From NCBI GenBank assembly GCA_017428285.1, contig JAFRRE010000173.1, forward strand, positions 1-45,275: 45,275 bases of DNA, given 5' to 3'. A program made the translations under genes and the position numbers. Below are positions 1 through 9,317 of this stretch, in pieces. The stretch's first letter is position 1; each line of letters begins with the position of its first letter. The notes beneath the pieces were generated by a model. The model saw only the letters and a list, made by a program, of their open reading frames with translations, made no database searches and was not told the origin of the DNA. This DNA is from Bacteroidales bacterium. Lineage in GTDB: Bacteria; Bacteroidota; Bacteroidia; Bacteroidales; F082.

Positions 1-1
1 A

Positions 2-220
2 CTTGTATGGATGTCTCGTATCGCAGAGGGGCTGAAAAACAAAGCGATTGAGCTGAAGATAGAAGGACCATACACCTCATGGTGGCACATGTTTGGGTGG
101 AACACCTTTGGCTTGTTGCTATTCGGCCCCGCGGTGGCTACCTACCGGTTCTTCGACACACTAAACAAGATAGAGCACAAATTGAATGAAAGTGGTTCCC
201 CAGTGCTCGGACATTTCTAA
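2..220 (+). CDS. 3' part of an unknown gene, cut by the left edge
   Basis: An open frame runs from the left edge to a TAA at 218-220. The first internal ATG is at 11, giving 69 residues, but the frame stays open upstream, so this may be the end of a longer gene. The middle part (GWNTFGLLLFGPAVATYRFF, about residues 29-48 from that ATG) is hydrophobic and aromatic and could be one membrane segment. The tail is polar (DTLNKIEHKLNESG). I do not recognise a family. It could also be a complete small membrane protein. Confidence 0.45.
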   Translation, partial: LVWMSRIAEGLKNKAIELKIEGPYTSWWHMFGWNTFGLLLFGPAVATYRFFDTLNKIEHKLNESGSPVLGHF

Positions 221-275
221 CCGTTTTCGAGTTTGCAATTATCTTCCAATTATTTGGATGGATTAATCTTCATCA

Positions 276-344
276 TTAAAACCTCCTGACTTTCTTCTTG
301 TAATCTTTCATTTCTTGAACGAAGTCACGGAGCAGTCGTTTCAT
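276..344 (-). CDS. possible 22-residue basic peptide
   Basis: A tiny frame on the minus strand, starting MKRLLRDFVQEMKDYKKK, is very rich in Lys and Arg and looks helical. It is supported mainly by a perfect TAnnTTTG box (TACTTTTG on the minus strand, 366-373) about 22 bases upstream. It is too short to judge by coding statistics and I know no homologue. It could equally be chance. Confidence 0.22.
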   Translation of the reverse strand: MKRLLRDFVQEMKDYKKKVRRF

Positions 345-365
345 GGTCGTAGGCTTTCCATGCCG

Positions 366-373
366 CAAAAGTA
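366..373 (-). promoter_or_regulatory. Bacteroidota -7 box, leftward
   Basis: Minus-strand TACTTTTG fits TAnnTTTG and would drive leftward transcription into the 22-residue frame at 276-344. No clear -33 TTTG is visible. Confidence 0.35.
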
Positions 374-408
374 CAGTTTTCTTTTATGTCCATTCAGATC
401 TTTTTTCC

Positions 409-417
409 TATCTTTAC
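409..417 (+). promoter_or_regulatory. weak -7 box for the rhodanese-MBL gene
   Basis: TATCTTTAC differs from TAnnTTTG at the last base. It lies 29 bases before the ATG at 446, a spacing seen for other promoters in this window, and argues against a start further upstream at 386. Confidence 0.4.
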
Positions 418-445
418 CGCCTCAAACTTTATACACACAAACACC

Positions 446-1507
446 ATGAAAAACATCCTCACAAGCTTTTTGGCTCTTTTAGGCTTGGCCTCGGCCTGCG
501 GCCAACACAACTTCGAAAACGCCAATGTCGACAGGTTCGCAAATTGCATCACAGATAGCAATGTGGTGCTGCTTGATGTCAGAACCGAAAAAGAATTCAA
601 TGAAGGACATCTCCAGAATGCACTCAACATCGACATCAAACAAGATGACTTTGTCGAAAAAGCGAAAGCGACACTTCCGACCGAAAAGACGGTAGCCGTG
701 TATTGCCGCAGCGGAGTACGATCGGCTCTGGCAGCCAACAAATTGTCGGCAGAAGGCTACAAGGTCGTGAATCTTGAAGGAGGCTTTTTGGCATGGAAAA
801 AAGCCGAAAAACCTGTCGTGACTAATACGGAAACCTACGAAACCGACAGTTTCACCACGAAGAACGGCAAGACAGTCAAATTCCACGCCTTGGTCCATGC
901 CTCCATCCGCATCGAATACGACGGAAAGGAAATCATGATCGACCCTGTGACAAAACTGGGAGACAAGACCATCGACTACACAACCATGCCTAAAGCGAAT
1001 TACATTTTCGTGACCCACGAACACTTTGACCATCTTGACACTGCTGCCATCAAGCAACTCACTAGCGACAATACCCAATTGATCACCAACCAGCGCTGTG
1101 CTGAGATGCTTGGCTATGGTCAGGTGATGGCCAACGGCGACATGCTGCAAATCGCAGACGACATCACTGTTGAAGCCGTTCCAGCTTACAACACCACTGA
1201 AGGCCACCTACAGTTCCATCCCAAGGGAAGAGACAACGGCTTCATCCTCACCCTCGACGGGCTGAGAGTCTACATTGCCGGCGACACAGAAGACATCCCT
1301 GAGACGGACAACATCAAAGACATCGATGTCGCCTTCCTCCCCTGCAACCAACCTTATACGATGACGGTTGAGCAACTCGTCAATTCAGCAAGGACGGTCA
1401 AGCCAAAAGTGCTGTTCCCGTATCATTATGGCCAGACAGACGTGAGCGGAATTCCCGCACAGTTGGAGAACGATGGGGTTGAGGTGAGGATTAGGCATTA
1501 CGAATAA
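446..1507 (+). CDS. lipoprotein with rhodanese and metallo-beta-lactamase domains
   Basis: Predicted 353-residue exported lipoprotein. The start at 446 gives a clean signal peptide ending in the lipobox LASAC (Cys18); an upstream in-frame ATG at 386 would bury it. Residues about 25-125 are a rhodanese domain with the active-site loop CRSGVRS (Cys87). Residues about 145-353 are an UlaG-like metallo-beta-lactamase domain with HEHFDH (191-196), Asp280 in GDTE and His327 in PYHYG as metal ligands. The rhodanese part would handle a persulfide or thiosulfate-type sulfur; the MBL substrate is unknown. Known persulfide dioxygenase-rhodanese fusions carry the MBL domain first, so this order is different. 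The frame is intact and all key residues are present. The domain calls are firm; the overall role is not. Confidence 0.9.
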   Translation: MKNILTSFLALLGLASACGQHNFENANVDRFANCITDSNVVLLDVRTEKEFNEGHLQNALNIDIKQDDFVEKAKATLPTEKTVAVYCRSGVRSALAANKLSAEGYKVVNLEGGFLAWKKAEKPVVTNTETYETDSFTTKNGKTVKFHALVHASIRIEYDGKEIMIDPVTKLGDKTIDYTTMPKANYIFVTHEHFDHLDTAAIKQLTSDNTQLITNQRCAEMLGYGQVMANGDMLQIADDITVEAVPAYNTTEGHLQFHPKGRDNGFILTLDGLRVYIAGDTEDIPETDNIKDIDVAFLPCNQPYTMTVEQLVNSARTVKPKVLFPYHYGQTDVSGIPAQLENDGVEVRIRHYE

Positions 1508-1586
1508 TTGACAGCTCACCCGAGAAAAATCGAGGTAAAAGAAGAAAAACACTCAATTTTTGCTCCTTTTGGCCTCACAAACTTAA

Positions 1587-3130
<1,544 letters not shown>

Positions 3131-3131
<1 letters not shown>

Positions 3132-3538
3132 TGAAAGCATCCATTTCTTTCCCTGAACTGCAAAACATCATTGCAGCCAAAGCCAACCAACAGATTTTTT
3201 TCGCTTTTGTCGACGGAAAGACTGTTCGCGTGAGCTATCCACTCAACTTGGGCTTCATCAAGAAAGACATCTCTGCCAACTTGATCATCAAGGAACTGAT
3301 AGGCAGCGATTTGTTGGTTCAGGTCTCCGCTGGAATGGGCACCGACACCATGGTCACTACACTTCTCGGCCTACTAAAAAACAAAATTCCCGATGGATTG
3401 ATTGAAAAACGCCCCGAAAGCCACCTTTTGATTCATTTAGGCCAAATTGAAAACGTGAAAGCCGTGTTCGACAATATCGACATCAGAGACCTACACGTCC
3501 TCGCCGACGGCCTTGAAGCGGAAGGTAACCTGAAATAA
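3131..3538 (+). CDS. conserved-looking hypothetical protein after guaB
   Basis: A 135-residue protein with no signal peptide or membrane segment, likely cytoplasmic. Its ATG overlaps the guaB stop by one base (TGATG), which suggests translational coupling. It mixes hydrophobic strands and helices, including SAGMGTDTMVTTLLGLLKN, and ends in a charged tail. I do not recognise a family. Codon use resembles its neighbours. Confidence 0.75.
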
Positions 3539-3592
3539 TAATTGCCTGCAACCTTCGTTATTGAATATAAATAGAAACAAGTAATATCAGAA

Positions 3593-5614
3593 ATGAAACA
3601 GTTCAACTTTTTGAAAATGTTTGTATTGGCAGCATTTGTCATGCCTGCCTTTTTTGCCAATGCACAGTCGAAACTCGACAAGCAGGTCTTGATGACCATT
3701 GGCAACCAAGACGTCACCGTGAAGGAGTTCAACGACGTATATTACAAAAACAACCTCAAGAGCGATGTCATCGAGAAGAAATCCGTTGACGAGTATCTCG
3801 ACCTCTTCACGACCTTCCGCATGAAGGTGATGGAGGCCGAGCGCCTGCAATTGGATACCAGCGCGAAGTTCCAAAGGGAACTGGCTGGCTACCGCAAGCA
3901 GTTGGCCAAGCCCTTCATGAGCAGCGACGATGTCACCGAGGAATTGCTTGAAGAGGCCTACCAACGCAAGTTGAAGGACATCCGTGCATCGCATATCCTT
4001 ATCCGCTGCGAAAAGAACGCCTTGCCCTCCGACACATTGAAGGCTTACAACAGAGCCATTAGCATCCGCAAGAAAGCCCTGGCCAAAGGCGCTGACTTTG
4101 CCGCACTTGCCGACCAATACTCTGATGACCCGTCAGCCAAAGGCATGAAAGCCACGGACCAAAACCCAGCACGTCCCGGCAACCATGGTGACCTCGGTTA
4201 TTTCACCGTCTTCGACATGGTCTATCCCTTTGAGACAGGCGCCTACAACACCAAGGAAGGTGAGATTTCGATGCCCATCCGCAGTAGTTATGGCTACCAT
4301 ATCATCAAGGTGCAAAGCGTGACCGACGCCATGGGCAGCATCCAAGCCGCCCACATCTTCCTTCAACTCCCCTATGATGCTCCCGAAGAGGATGTAGCAG
4401 CCATGCAGCAAAAGGCTAACAACATCTACAACGAGCTGATGGAACAAGACGGCAAGAACTGGTCCGAGAAGGTGAAGCAATACTCCGATGACAAGGGTAC
4501 GGTCTCTCGTGACGGCACATTAAGCAGTTTCACTGTCAGCCGCATTGTTCCTGAGTTTATAGAGGCCTGCAAATCATTGGAAATCGGACAGATAGCCAAA
4601 CCTGTCCGCACCAATTACGGCTTCCACATCATCAAGCTGTTGGGCAAGTCGGGCGTTGACACATTTGAGAAAGAAAAGCAAGCCTTGGCAGAACGCGTCG
4701 AAAAGGACATGCGTTCCAAGAAATCGGAAGAGGTTGTACTGAAGCAGGTGAAGAAAGAATATAAGTTCAAGCAGAACGACAAGAACTTGGAAGCCTTCCT
4801 AGCCACTGTCGACAGCACTATACTGCGCAAGGAATATGAACCCTCTGAAAAAGTCGATATGAACGCCACCCTGTTCAGCTTACAAAACAATCCGACCAAG
4901 GTGAGCGAGTTCGTCAATTACATCAAAGAGAATATGACAATGCAAAAGTACGCCTCACCTGGTGCCTATGCCTATCAACTGTATGAGAGTTTCTCCAATG
5001 GTGTGGTTATGGATTATGCTGATGCCCACCTTGAGGAGAAATATCCTGAATTCAAGGCTTTGGTGCAAGAATACAGAGACGGCATCCTGCTCTTCGACCT
5101 GATGGACAAAGAGGTGTGGAGCAAGGCCGTGAAAGACACCCTTGGACTGGAGGAATTCCACCAGCGCAACGCCTCCAAATATATGTGGGAAGACCGCGCC
5201 TATGCTACCATCATCACAATAGCACGTTCTGAATCGTTACCCAAAGTGAAGGCTCTCTTGGACAGCGGCATCGAACTCGACAGTCTGAGAAGTGTCGTTC
5301 AACGCGACTCCATTCCTGGTGTCTTTGTACGCAAAGCCTACTTCCAAAAAGGCGACAACAACTTCGTTGACCAAACCGAATGGAAGGTTGGCGTGAGAAA
5401 CGAAATTCCTTCCACCGTCGACCAGTCGACTACCATCGTATGCATCAGAGAACTGCGCAAGCCCGAGCCTAAGACCCTCAAGGAAGCCCGCGGCCTTGTC
5501 ACTTCCGACTATCAAGTAGAACTGGAGCAGAAGTGGGTGAAATCTCTGAAAGAACGCTATCCTGTGAAAATCAACGAAAAAGTGCTGGATAAAGTCAGGC
5601 AGATGTATCAATGA
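3593..5614 (+). CDS. periplasmic peptidylprolyl isomerase with two parvulin domains
   Basis: A 673-residue SurA/PpiD-like chaperone, first of a four-gene operon. A signal peptide (residues 1-25, ending in FANAQ) sends it to the periplasm. A SurA-type N-terminal helical region (about 30-125) precedes two parvulin PPIC domains. The first is at about 130-241 (RASHILIR, then YGYHIIKV). The second is at about 252-350 (AAHIFLQ, then YGFHIIKL). The remaining 320 residues are helical and match no domain I can name. It probably helps outer-membrane proteins fold, as SurA does. It overlaps the next gene by ATGA (5611-5614). No strong promoter box was seen in the 54-base gap before it. Confidence 0.92.
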   Translation: MKQFNFLKMFVLAAFVMPAFFANAQSKLDKQVLMTIGNQDVTVKEFNDVYYKNNLKSDVIEKKSVDEYLDLFTTFRMKVMEAERLQLDTSAKFQRELAGYRKQLAKPFMSSDDVTEELLEEAYQRKLKDIRASHILIRCEKNALPSDTLKAYNRAISIRKKALAKGADFAALADQYSDDPSAKGMKATDQNPARPGNHGDLGYFTVFDMVYPFETGAYNTKEGEISMPIRSSYGYHIIKVQSVTDAMGSIQAAHIFLQLPYDAPEEDVAAMQQKANNIYNELMEQDGKNWSEKVKQYSDDKGTVSRDGTLSSFTVSRIVPEFIEACKSLEIGQIAKPVRTNYGFHIIKLLGKSGVDTFEKEKQALAERVEKDMRSKKSEEVVLKQVKKEYKFKQNDKNLEAFLATVDSTILRKEYEPSEKVDMNATLFSLQNNPTKVSEFVNYIKENMTMQKYASPGAYAYQLYESFSNGVVMDYADAHLEEKYPEFKALVQEYRDGILLFDLMDKEVWSKAVKDTLGLEEFHQRNASKYMWEDRAYATIITIARSESLPKVKALLDSGIELDSLRSVVQRDSIPGVFVRKAYFQKGDNNFVDQTEWKVGVRNEIPSTVDQSTTIVCIRELRKPEPKTLKEARGLVTSDYQVELEQKWVKSLKERYPVKINEKVLDKVRQMYQ

Positions 5615-6483
5615 AGAAAACAGGCGTTCTTATCGGTATCGCTTTCCTCACGCTGTTGGTGGGCTGCGACTACTTCCAAAAGAGTTCCAAGGAAGTGGTG
5701 GTGGCCGAGTGTTACGGCAAGTACCTCTATGAGTCTGACCTCATTGGGCTCGTGCCGGAAGGTACACCCACCATGGACAGCATCCAGCGCGTCAGCACCT
5801 TCATCGACTCATGGGTCAGGAGGCAAGTGCTGATCCATCAGGCCGAGAGCAACCTCAACAAGGAAATGCTCGACCTCGACAAGCAGATGGAAGAATACCG
5901 AAACTCGCTTATCATCTACACTTACGAAAGCCAGCTCATCGACCAAAAGTTGGATACCGTCGTCAGCGATGACGAAATTGCCGAATACTACGAACAGAAC
6001 AAAGAGGACTTCCAGCTGCGCAACACGATGGTGCGCGTGGCCTACGTCATTCTTGAGGAAGACAGCAAGCAAAAACCAGACTTCAAGAAGTTGTTGAGCG
6101 ACCCCGACACGCTGATGTTGCAAAACATCGACATCCAGGCCACCTATTACGCCGTGAAAAGCTTTGTTGACGTGGACCAATGGATGCGCTTGGACGAGTT
6201 GACCAATATTATCCCAATAGAAATCTTCAATGCTGAGAGCTTCCTGAAAAAGAACAAGTTCGTTTGCTTCGACATGAACGAGTACACTTATATGGTACGT
6301 TTCGTGGACTACCTTTTGGAAGAAAGCACCTCACCTATGGAGATGGTGCGCGACAACATCAAGAGCGTTATCTTGGCTCAACGCAGGCAGACCTTGATTG
6401 ACAAGATGCAGACGGCATTATACGAAAAAGCGAAAAGAGAAAAGGCATTTGAAGTTTATGTAGGATCACCGAATTTGGAATAA
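5611..6483 (+). CDS. SurA-like lipoprotein without a parvulin domain
   Basis: A 290-residue lipoprotein. The signal peptide ends in the lipobox LLVGC (Cys19). A SurA-N-like helical region follows, with FIDSWVRRQVLIHQAE at about 64-79 and then DDEIAEYYEQNKEDF at about 118-132. No HILI...YGFHII parvulin signature is present, so it is unlikely to be an isomerase; it may be a chaperone-only partner of its neighbours. It overlaps the upstream PPIase by four bases and lies before surA. I know this three-gene arrangement from other Bacteroidales, but the role of the middle gene is not established. Confidence 0.82.
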   Translation: MKKTGVLIGIAFLTLLVGCDYFQKSSKEVVVAECYGKYLYESDLIGLVPEGTPTMDSIQRVSTFIDSWVRRQVLIHQAESNLNKEMLDLDKQMEEYRNSLIIYTYESQLIDQKLDTVVSDDEIAEYYEQNKEDFQLRNTMVRVAYVILEEDSKQKPDFKKLLSDPDTLMLQNIDIQATYYAVKSFVDVDQWMRLDELTNIIPIEIFNAESFLKKNKFVCFDMNEYTYMVRFVDYLLEESTSPMEMVRDNIKSVILAQRRQTLIDKMQTALYEKAKREKAFEVYVGSPNLE

Positions 6484-6498
6484 GGAATGCTGAATGCT

Positions 6499-6523
6499 GA
6501 AATCGCAGATTCAGCGAAGCTAA
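6499..6523 (+). repeat. partial copy of repeat module B
   Basis: GAAATCGCAGATTCAGCG and the following AAGCTAA match, with two differences over about 25 bases, the second half of the long repeat found at 30628-30675 and 40655-40702. It lies just after a stop codon. Confidence 0.55.
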
Positions 6524-6550
6524 TGTGGAATGAGTCGAATAATTTTGAAT

Positions 6551-6594
6551 CTTGAATTTTGAATCTTTAAATCTTGAATTTTGAATCCTGAAAT
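6551..6594. repeat. tandem AT-rich 22-base repeat before surA
   Basis: Two copies of a 22-base unit beginning CTTGAATTTTGAATC (6551-6572 and 6573-6594, two differences), with a partial third copy upstream from about 6541. The array ends one base before the surA ATG at 6596, so it forms the translation start region. Confidence 0.75.
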
Positions 6595-6595
6595 A

Positions 6596-7975
6596 ATGAA
6601 AAGAAACTGGATCATCATAGCACTACTGTTTTTGGCCTTGCCGATGATAGCACAAAACCAAAAGTCCCAAGTGATTGACAAGGTTGTGGCCGTGGTCGGA
6701 AAGAACATCATCCTGCAATCCGACATCGAGAACCAATACATCCAATACCGTATGCAAGGTATGGCAGAGGGTACCGGAAAAGAAGTGCGTGCCCGCATTT
6801 TGGAAGAGCTGCTCCTCCAAAAACTCATGCTCAACCAAGCCGAAATGGACAGTATCACCGTTACCGATGAGCAGGTAGATGCTGAATTGAGCAGAAGAAT
6901 CCAATCGCTTGTCAGCCGTTATGGTTCGCAGGAGAAGATGGAATCCTTATTCGGCAAGACCATGTCGGAAATCAAGGAGGAGGTACGTCAGGCGGCCAAA
7001 GACAATATGCTTCAGGAGCAGGTTCAGGCCAAGATTATGGAAAACGTAGTAGTTACGCCACAAGAGGTGAAAGACTTCTACAACAGCATTCCTAAGGACA
7101 GTCTGCCAGCCATCCAACCAAATTACGAGATTGTGCAAATTGTGAAACGGCCGCCTGTCAGCATCGACGAAAAGTTGCAGGTGAAAGACCGCCTCTACCA
7201 AATCCGCAAGCGCATCCTCGAAGGCGAGAGCAGCTTTGCCACTATGGCCGTGCTCTATTCTGAAGACCCAGGCTCGGCCCGACAAGGCGGCGAACTTGGC
7301 TTTGCCGGCAAGGGTGTTTATGCTACCGAATTTGAGAATGTCGCTTTCAACCTTCGCGATGGCGAAATCTCCGATGTGGTGGAAACCCAATTTGGCTTCC
7401 ATATCATCCAGCTCATCGAACGTCGTGGAGAGACCATCAACTGCCGTCACATCTTGCTCACTGCAAAAGTGCCCGTCGAAGCCCTTGAAAAAGCCCAAAA
7501 CCAGCTTGATTCTGTTGCCCAACTCATACGCACTGGCGACATGACCTTCGAAGAAGCTTGCAAGAAATACAGCGATGACGACTCGAAGAACAACGGCGGC
7601 TACATCGGCAATGCTGCCACGGGTGGAAACTGGCTTAGCCTGCAAGAGATGAATGATCTTGGAGAATACTATCCCGAATACAAGAACCTGGCTTTCGTTG
7701 TCAGCCGTCTTGATGTCGGTGAATTAAGCGACCCTGTGCCAATGACCACCAACGAGAACAACGACGCTTTTCGCCTCGTTATGGTCAAGCGAAAGACTGA
7801 AGCCCATCAGGCCAACCTAAAAGAGGACTACAGCCTTATCCAAAACTGGGCTTTAGGCCAAAAACGCCAGCAAGCCATCGGCAAATGGGTAGCCAACAAA
7901 GCCGCCAAGGCTTACATCCACCTCGACGACGCTTACAAAGATTATGATTTTTATTACGATTGGAATTTTCAATGA
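6596..7975 (+). CDS. surA: SurA periplasmic chaperone/peptidylprolyl isomerase
   Basis: A 459-residue periplasmic chaperone for outer-membrane proteins. The start at 6596 gives a short signal peptide ending in MIAQ; an in-frame TTG at 6581 lies inside the upstream repeat and is rejected. The SurA N-terminal domain spans about 25-165 (IDKVVAVVGKNIILQSDIE is typical). Two parvulin domains follow: about 177-276 (GGELGFAGKG, FGFHIIQL) and about 283-398 (CRHILLT). Length and domain order match SurA. Its stop overlaps the moxR start (ATGA, 7972-7975). Confidence 0.92.
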   Translation: MKRNWIIIALLFLALPMIAQNQKSQVIDKVVAVVGKNIILQSDIENQYIQYRMQGMAEGTGKEVRARILEELLLQKLMLNQAEMDSITVTDEQVDAELSRRIQSLVSRYGSQEKMESLFGKTMSEIKEEVRQAAKDNMLQEQVQAKIMENVVVTPQEVKDFYNSIPKDSLPAIQPNYEIVQIVKRPPVSIDEKLQVKDRLYQIRKRILEGESSFATMAVLYSEDPGSARQGGELGFAGKGVYATEFENVAFNLRDGEISDVVETQFGFHIIQLIERRGETINCRHILLTAKVPVEALEKAQNQLDSVAQLIRTGDMTFEEACKKYSDDDSKNNGGYIGNAATGGNWLSLQEMNDLGEYYPEYKNLAFVVSRLDVGELSDPVPMTTNENNDAFRLVMVKRKTEAHQANLKEDYSLIQNWALGQKRQQAIGKWVANKAAKAYIHLDDAYKDYDFYYDWNFQ

Positions 7976-8937
7976 CAAACTATGCATCTGATGTAGACGG
8001 TGCCAAGGCACTGGTCGAAAAATATGAGACCCTCCGCAAGGAAATCGGTAAAGTTATCGTCGGACAGCATGACATCATACACGACACCATCCTGTCCATT
8101 TTCTGCCAAGGCCATGTGCTGCTTGTCGGCGTGCCTGGTTTGGCCAAAACCTTGTTAGTCAACACCATCGGCAAAGCCTTGGGCTTGAGTTTCAGCCGCA
8201 TTCAATTTACTCCCGACCTGATGCCTTCCGACATCGTGGGTACCGAGATATTGGATGAGTCACGACAGTTCAAGTTCATCAAGGGCCCCGTCTTCGCCAA
8301 CATCGTCTTGGCTGACGAAATCAACCGTACGCCGCCCAAGACGCAGGCCGCCTTGCTTGAAGCCATGCAGGAAAAGAGCATCACCGTGTCGGGCAAGACC
8401 TATAAGTTGCAAGAGCCGTTCTTCGTTTTGGCCACGCAAAACCCCATCGAACAGGAAGGCACCTATCCCCTACCCGAAGCCCAGCTGGACCGTTTCATGT
8501 TCAATCTGATGCTCGATTATCCTTCCTACGAGGAGGAAATCGACATCGTGAAGAGCACCACCATTGGCAGCGTGACCGAGGTGAATGCCGTATTGTCACC
8601 AGAAGAAATCTTGTATTTCCAACAGTTGGTGCGCCGTGTGCCCGTGCCCGACAATGTCTATGAATATGCGGTGAATTTAGTGGCCAAAACGCGTCCCCAC
8701 ACCGAAAAAGCCCACGAATGGGCCAACCGTTACCTCAGCTGGGGAGCAGGTCCGCGTGCCTCGCAATATCTCATCATCGGTGCCAAGGCCAACGCCCTGC
8801 TGACAGGCAAATACTCGCCCGACATCGAGGATGTACAGCGTGTGGCTGTCCCGATTTTGCGGCACCGCATTATTAGGAATTATACTGCTGAAGCAGAAGG
8901 GGTTTCCATCGAGGCTATTATTGACCAGCTAAAGTAA
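7972..8937 (+). CDS. MoxR-family AAA ATPase
   Basis: A 321-residue cytoplasmic MoxR-type AAA+ ATPase, a family that acts as a chaperone for enzyme or membrane complexes. Walker A is GVPGLAKT (53-60) and Walker B is VLADEINR (112-119). The MoxR sensor segment ATQNPIEQEGTYPLPEAQ and arginine-rich lid are present. I start it at 7972 because that ATG overlaps the surA stop (ATGA); a TTG at 7960 is weaker. No vWA/BatA-type partner follows, because the operon ends here at repeat A and the GIY-YIG gene. Its client is unknown. Confidence 0.92.
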   Translation: MTNYASDVDGAKALVEKYETLRKEIGKVIVGQHDIIHDTILSIFCQGHVLLVGVPGLAKTLLVNTIGKALGLSFSRIQFTPDLMPSDIVGTEILDESRQFKFIKGPVFANIVLADEINRTPPKTQAALLEAMQEKSITVSGKTYKLQEPFFVLATQNPIEQEGTYPLPEAQLDRFMFNLMLDYPSYEEEIDIVKSTTIGSVTEVNAVLSPEEILYFQQLVRRVPVPDNVYEYAVNLVAKTRPHTEKAHEWANRYLSWGAGPRASQYLIIGAKANALLTGKYSPDIEDVQRVAVPILRHRIIRNYTAEAEGVSIEAIIDQLK

Positions 8938-8943
8938 AGTTAA

Positions 8944-8968
8944 GGTCCCTGAGCCTGTCGAAGGGCCG
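8944..8968 (+). repeat. repeat A, left inverted copy at the GIY-YIG gene
   Basis: A 25-base copy with the core CCTGAGCCTGTCGAAGG, six bases after the moxR stop. The copy at 9285-9309 is its reverse complement with one difference. Confidence 0.9.
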
Positions 8969-8988
8969 ACCTTCAAAAAAAGGTTATT

Positions 8989-9273
8989 ATGTGTTACATG
9001 TACATATTAGAATGCTCCAATGGCCAATATTATGTAGGTAGCACTCAAGACCTTGACTTACGCTTAAAGCAGCACCAAGCAGGAGAAGGTTCTATTTTTA
9101 CGAAAAAGCACCTACCTGTAAAACTTGTTTATTACGAAAAGTTTCAACGAATTGATGAGGCTTTTAACAGGGAGCACCAAGTTAAAAGATGGAACCGATT
9201 GAAAAAAGAGGCATTGATTAATAATCAACCTGAGCTATTACCCGAGTTGTCGAGGCCAAAAAAAATAGCATAA
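8989..9273 (+). CDS. GIY-YIG nuclease-family protein flanked by inverted repeats
   Basis: A 94-residue single-domain GIY-YIG protein of the small COG2827-like group. The GIY part is YMYIL (3-7) and the YIG part is YYVG (14-17). Arg25, His29 and Glu62 (in AFNREHQVKRW) fit the catalytic residues of the fold, so it should be an active nuclease. It lacks any DNA-binding extension. It sits alone between convergent moxR and LUD genes, bounded by 25-base inverted copies of repeat A whose outer ends are 6 and 8 bases from the neighbouring stop codons. Its AT content is visibly higher than that of its neighbours, consistent with separate arrival. Whether it cuts or moves the repeat is inference. Confidence 0.9.
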   Translation: MCYMYILECSNGQYYVGSTQDLDLRLKQHQAGEGSIFTKKHLPVKLVYYEKFQRIDEAFNREHQVKRWNRLKKEALINNQPELLPELSRPKKIA

Positions 9274-9284
9274 TATGTATTAAC

Positions 9285-9309
9285 CGGCCCTTCGACAGGC
9301 TCAGGGGCC
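9285..9309 (-). repeat. repeat A, right inverted copy at the GIY-YIG gene
   Basis: The plus strand shows CCCTTCGACAGGCTCAGG, the reverse complement of the 8944 copy. It ends eight bases before the stop codon of the LUD gene. Confidence 0.9.
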
Positions 9310-9317
9310 TGGCTTAA

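Larger units (their letters stand above)
8944..9309. mobile_element. putative 366-base element: GIY-YIG gene with terminal inverted repeats
   Basis: Inverted 25-base ends (24 of 25 matching) enclose one nuclease gene and nothing else. Other copies of the end sequence are scattered at 13049, 26671, 30591, 40651 and 44757 without the gene. No target duplication could be identified by eye. Confidence 0.5.

Noticed and set aside
265..290. strong AGGAGG ribosome site and an 8-codon frame on the minus strand
   Set aside because: The AGGAGG is part of Arg-Arg codons and the frame is too short to be credible.
8944..8968. repeat A as an ordinary transcription terminator
   Set aside because: It is only weakly self-complementary, has no T run, and also lies inside coding sequence and upstream of genes.
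9241..9257. third degenerate copy of repeat A at the end of the GIY-YIG gene (CCCGAGTTGTCGAGGCC)
   Set aside because: The match needs a gap and several changes; too weak to claim.
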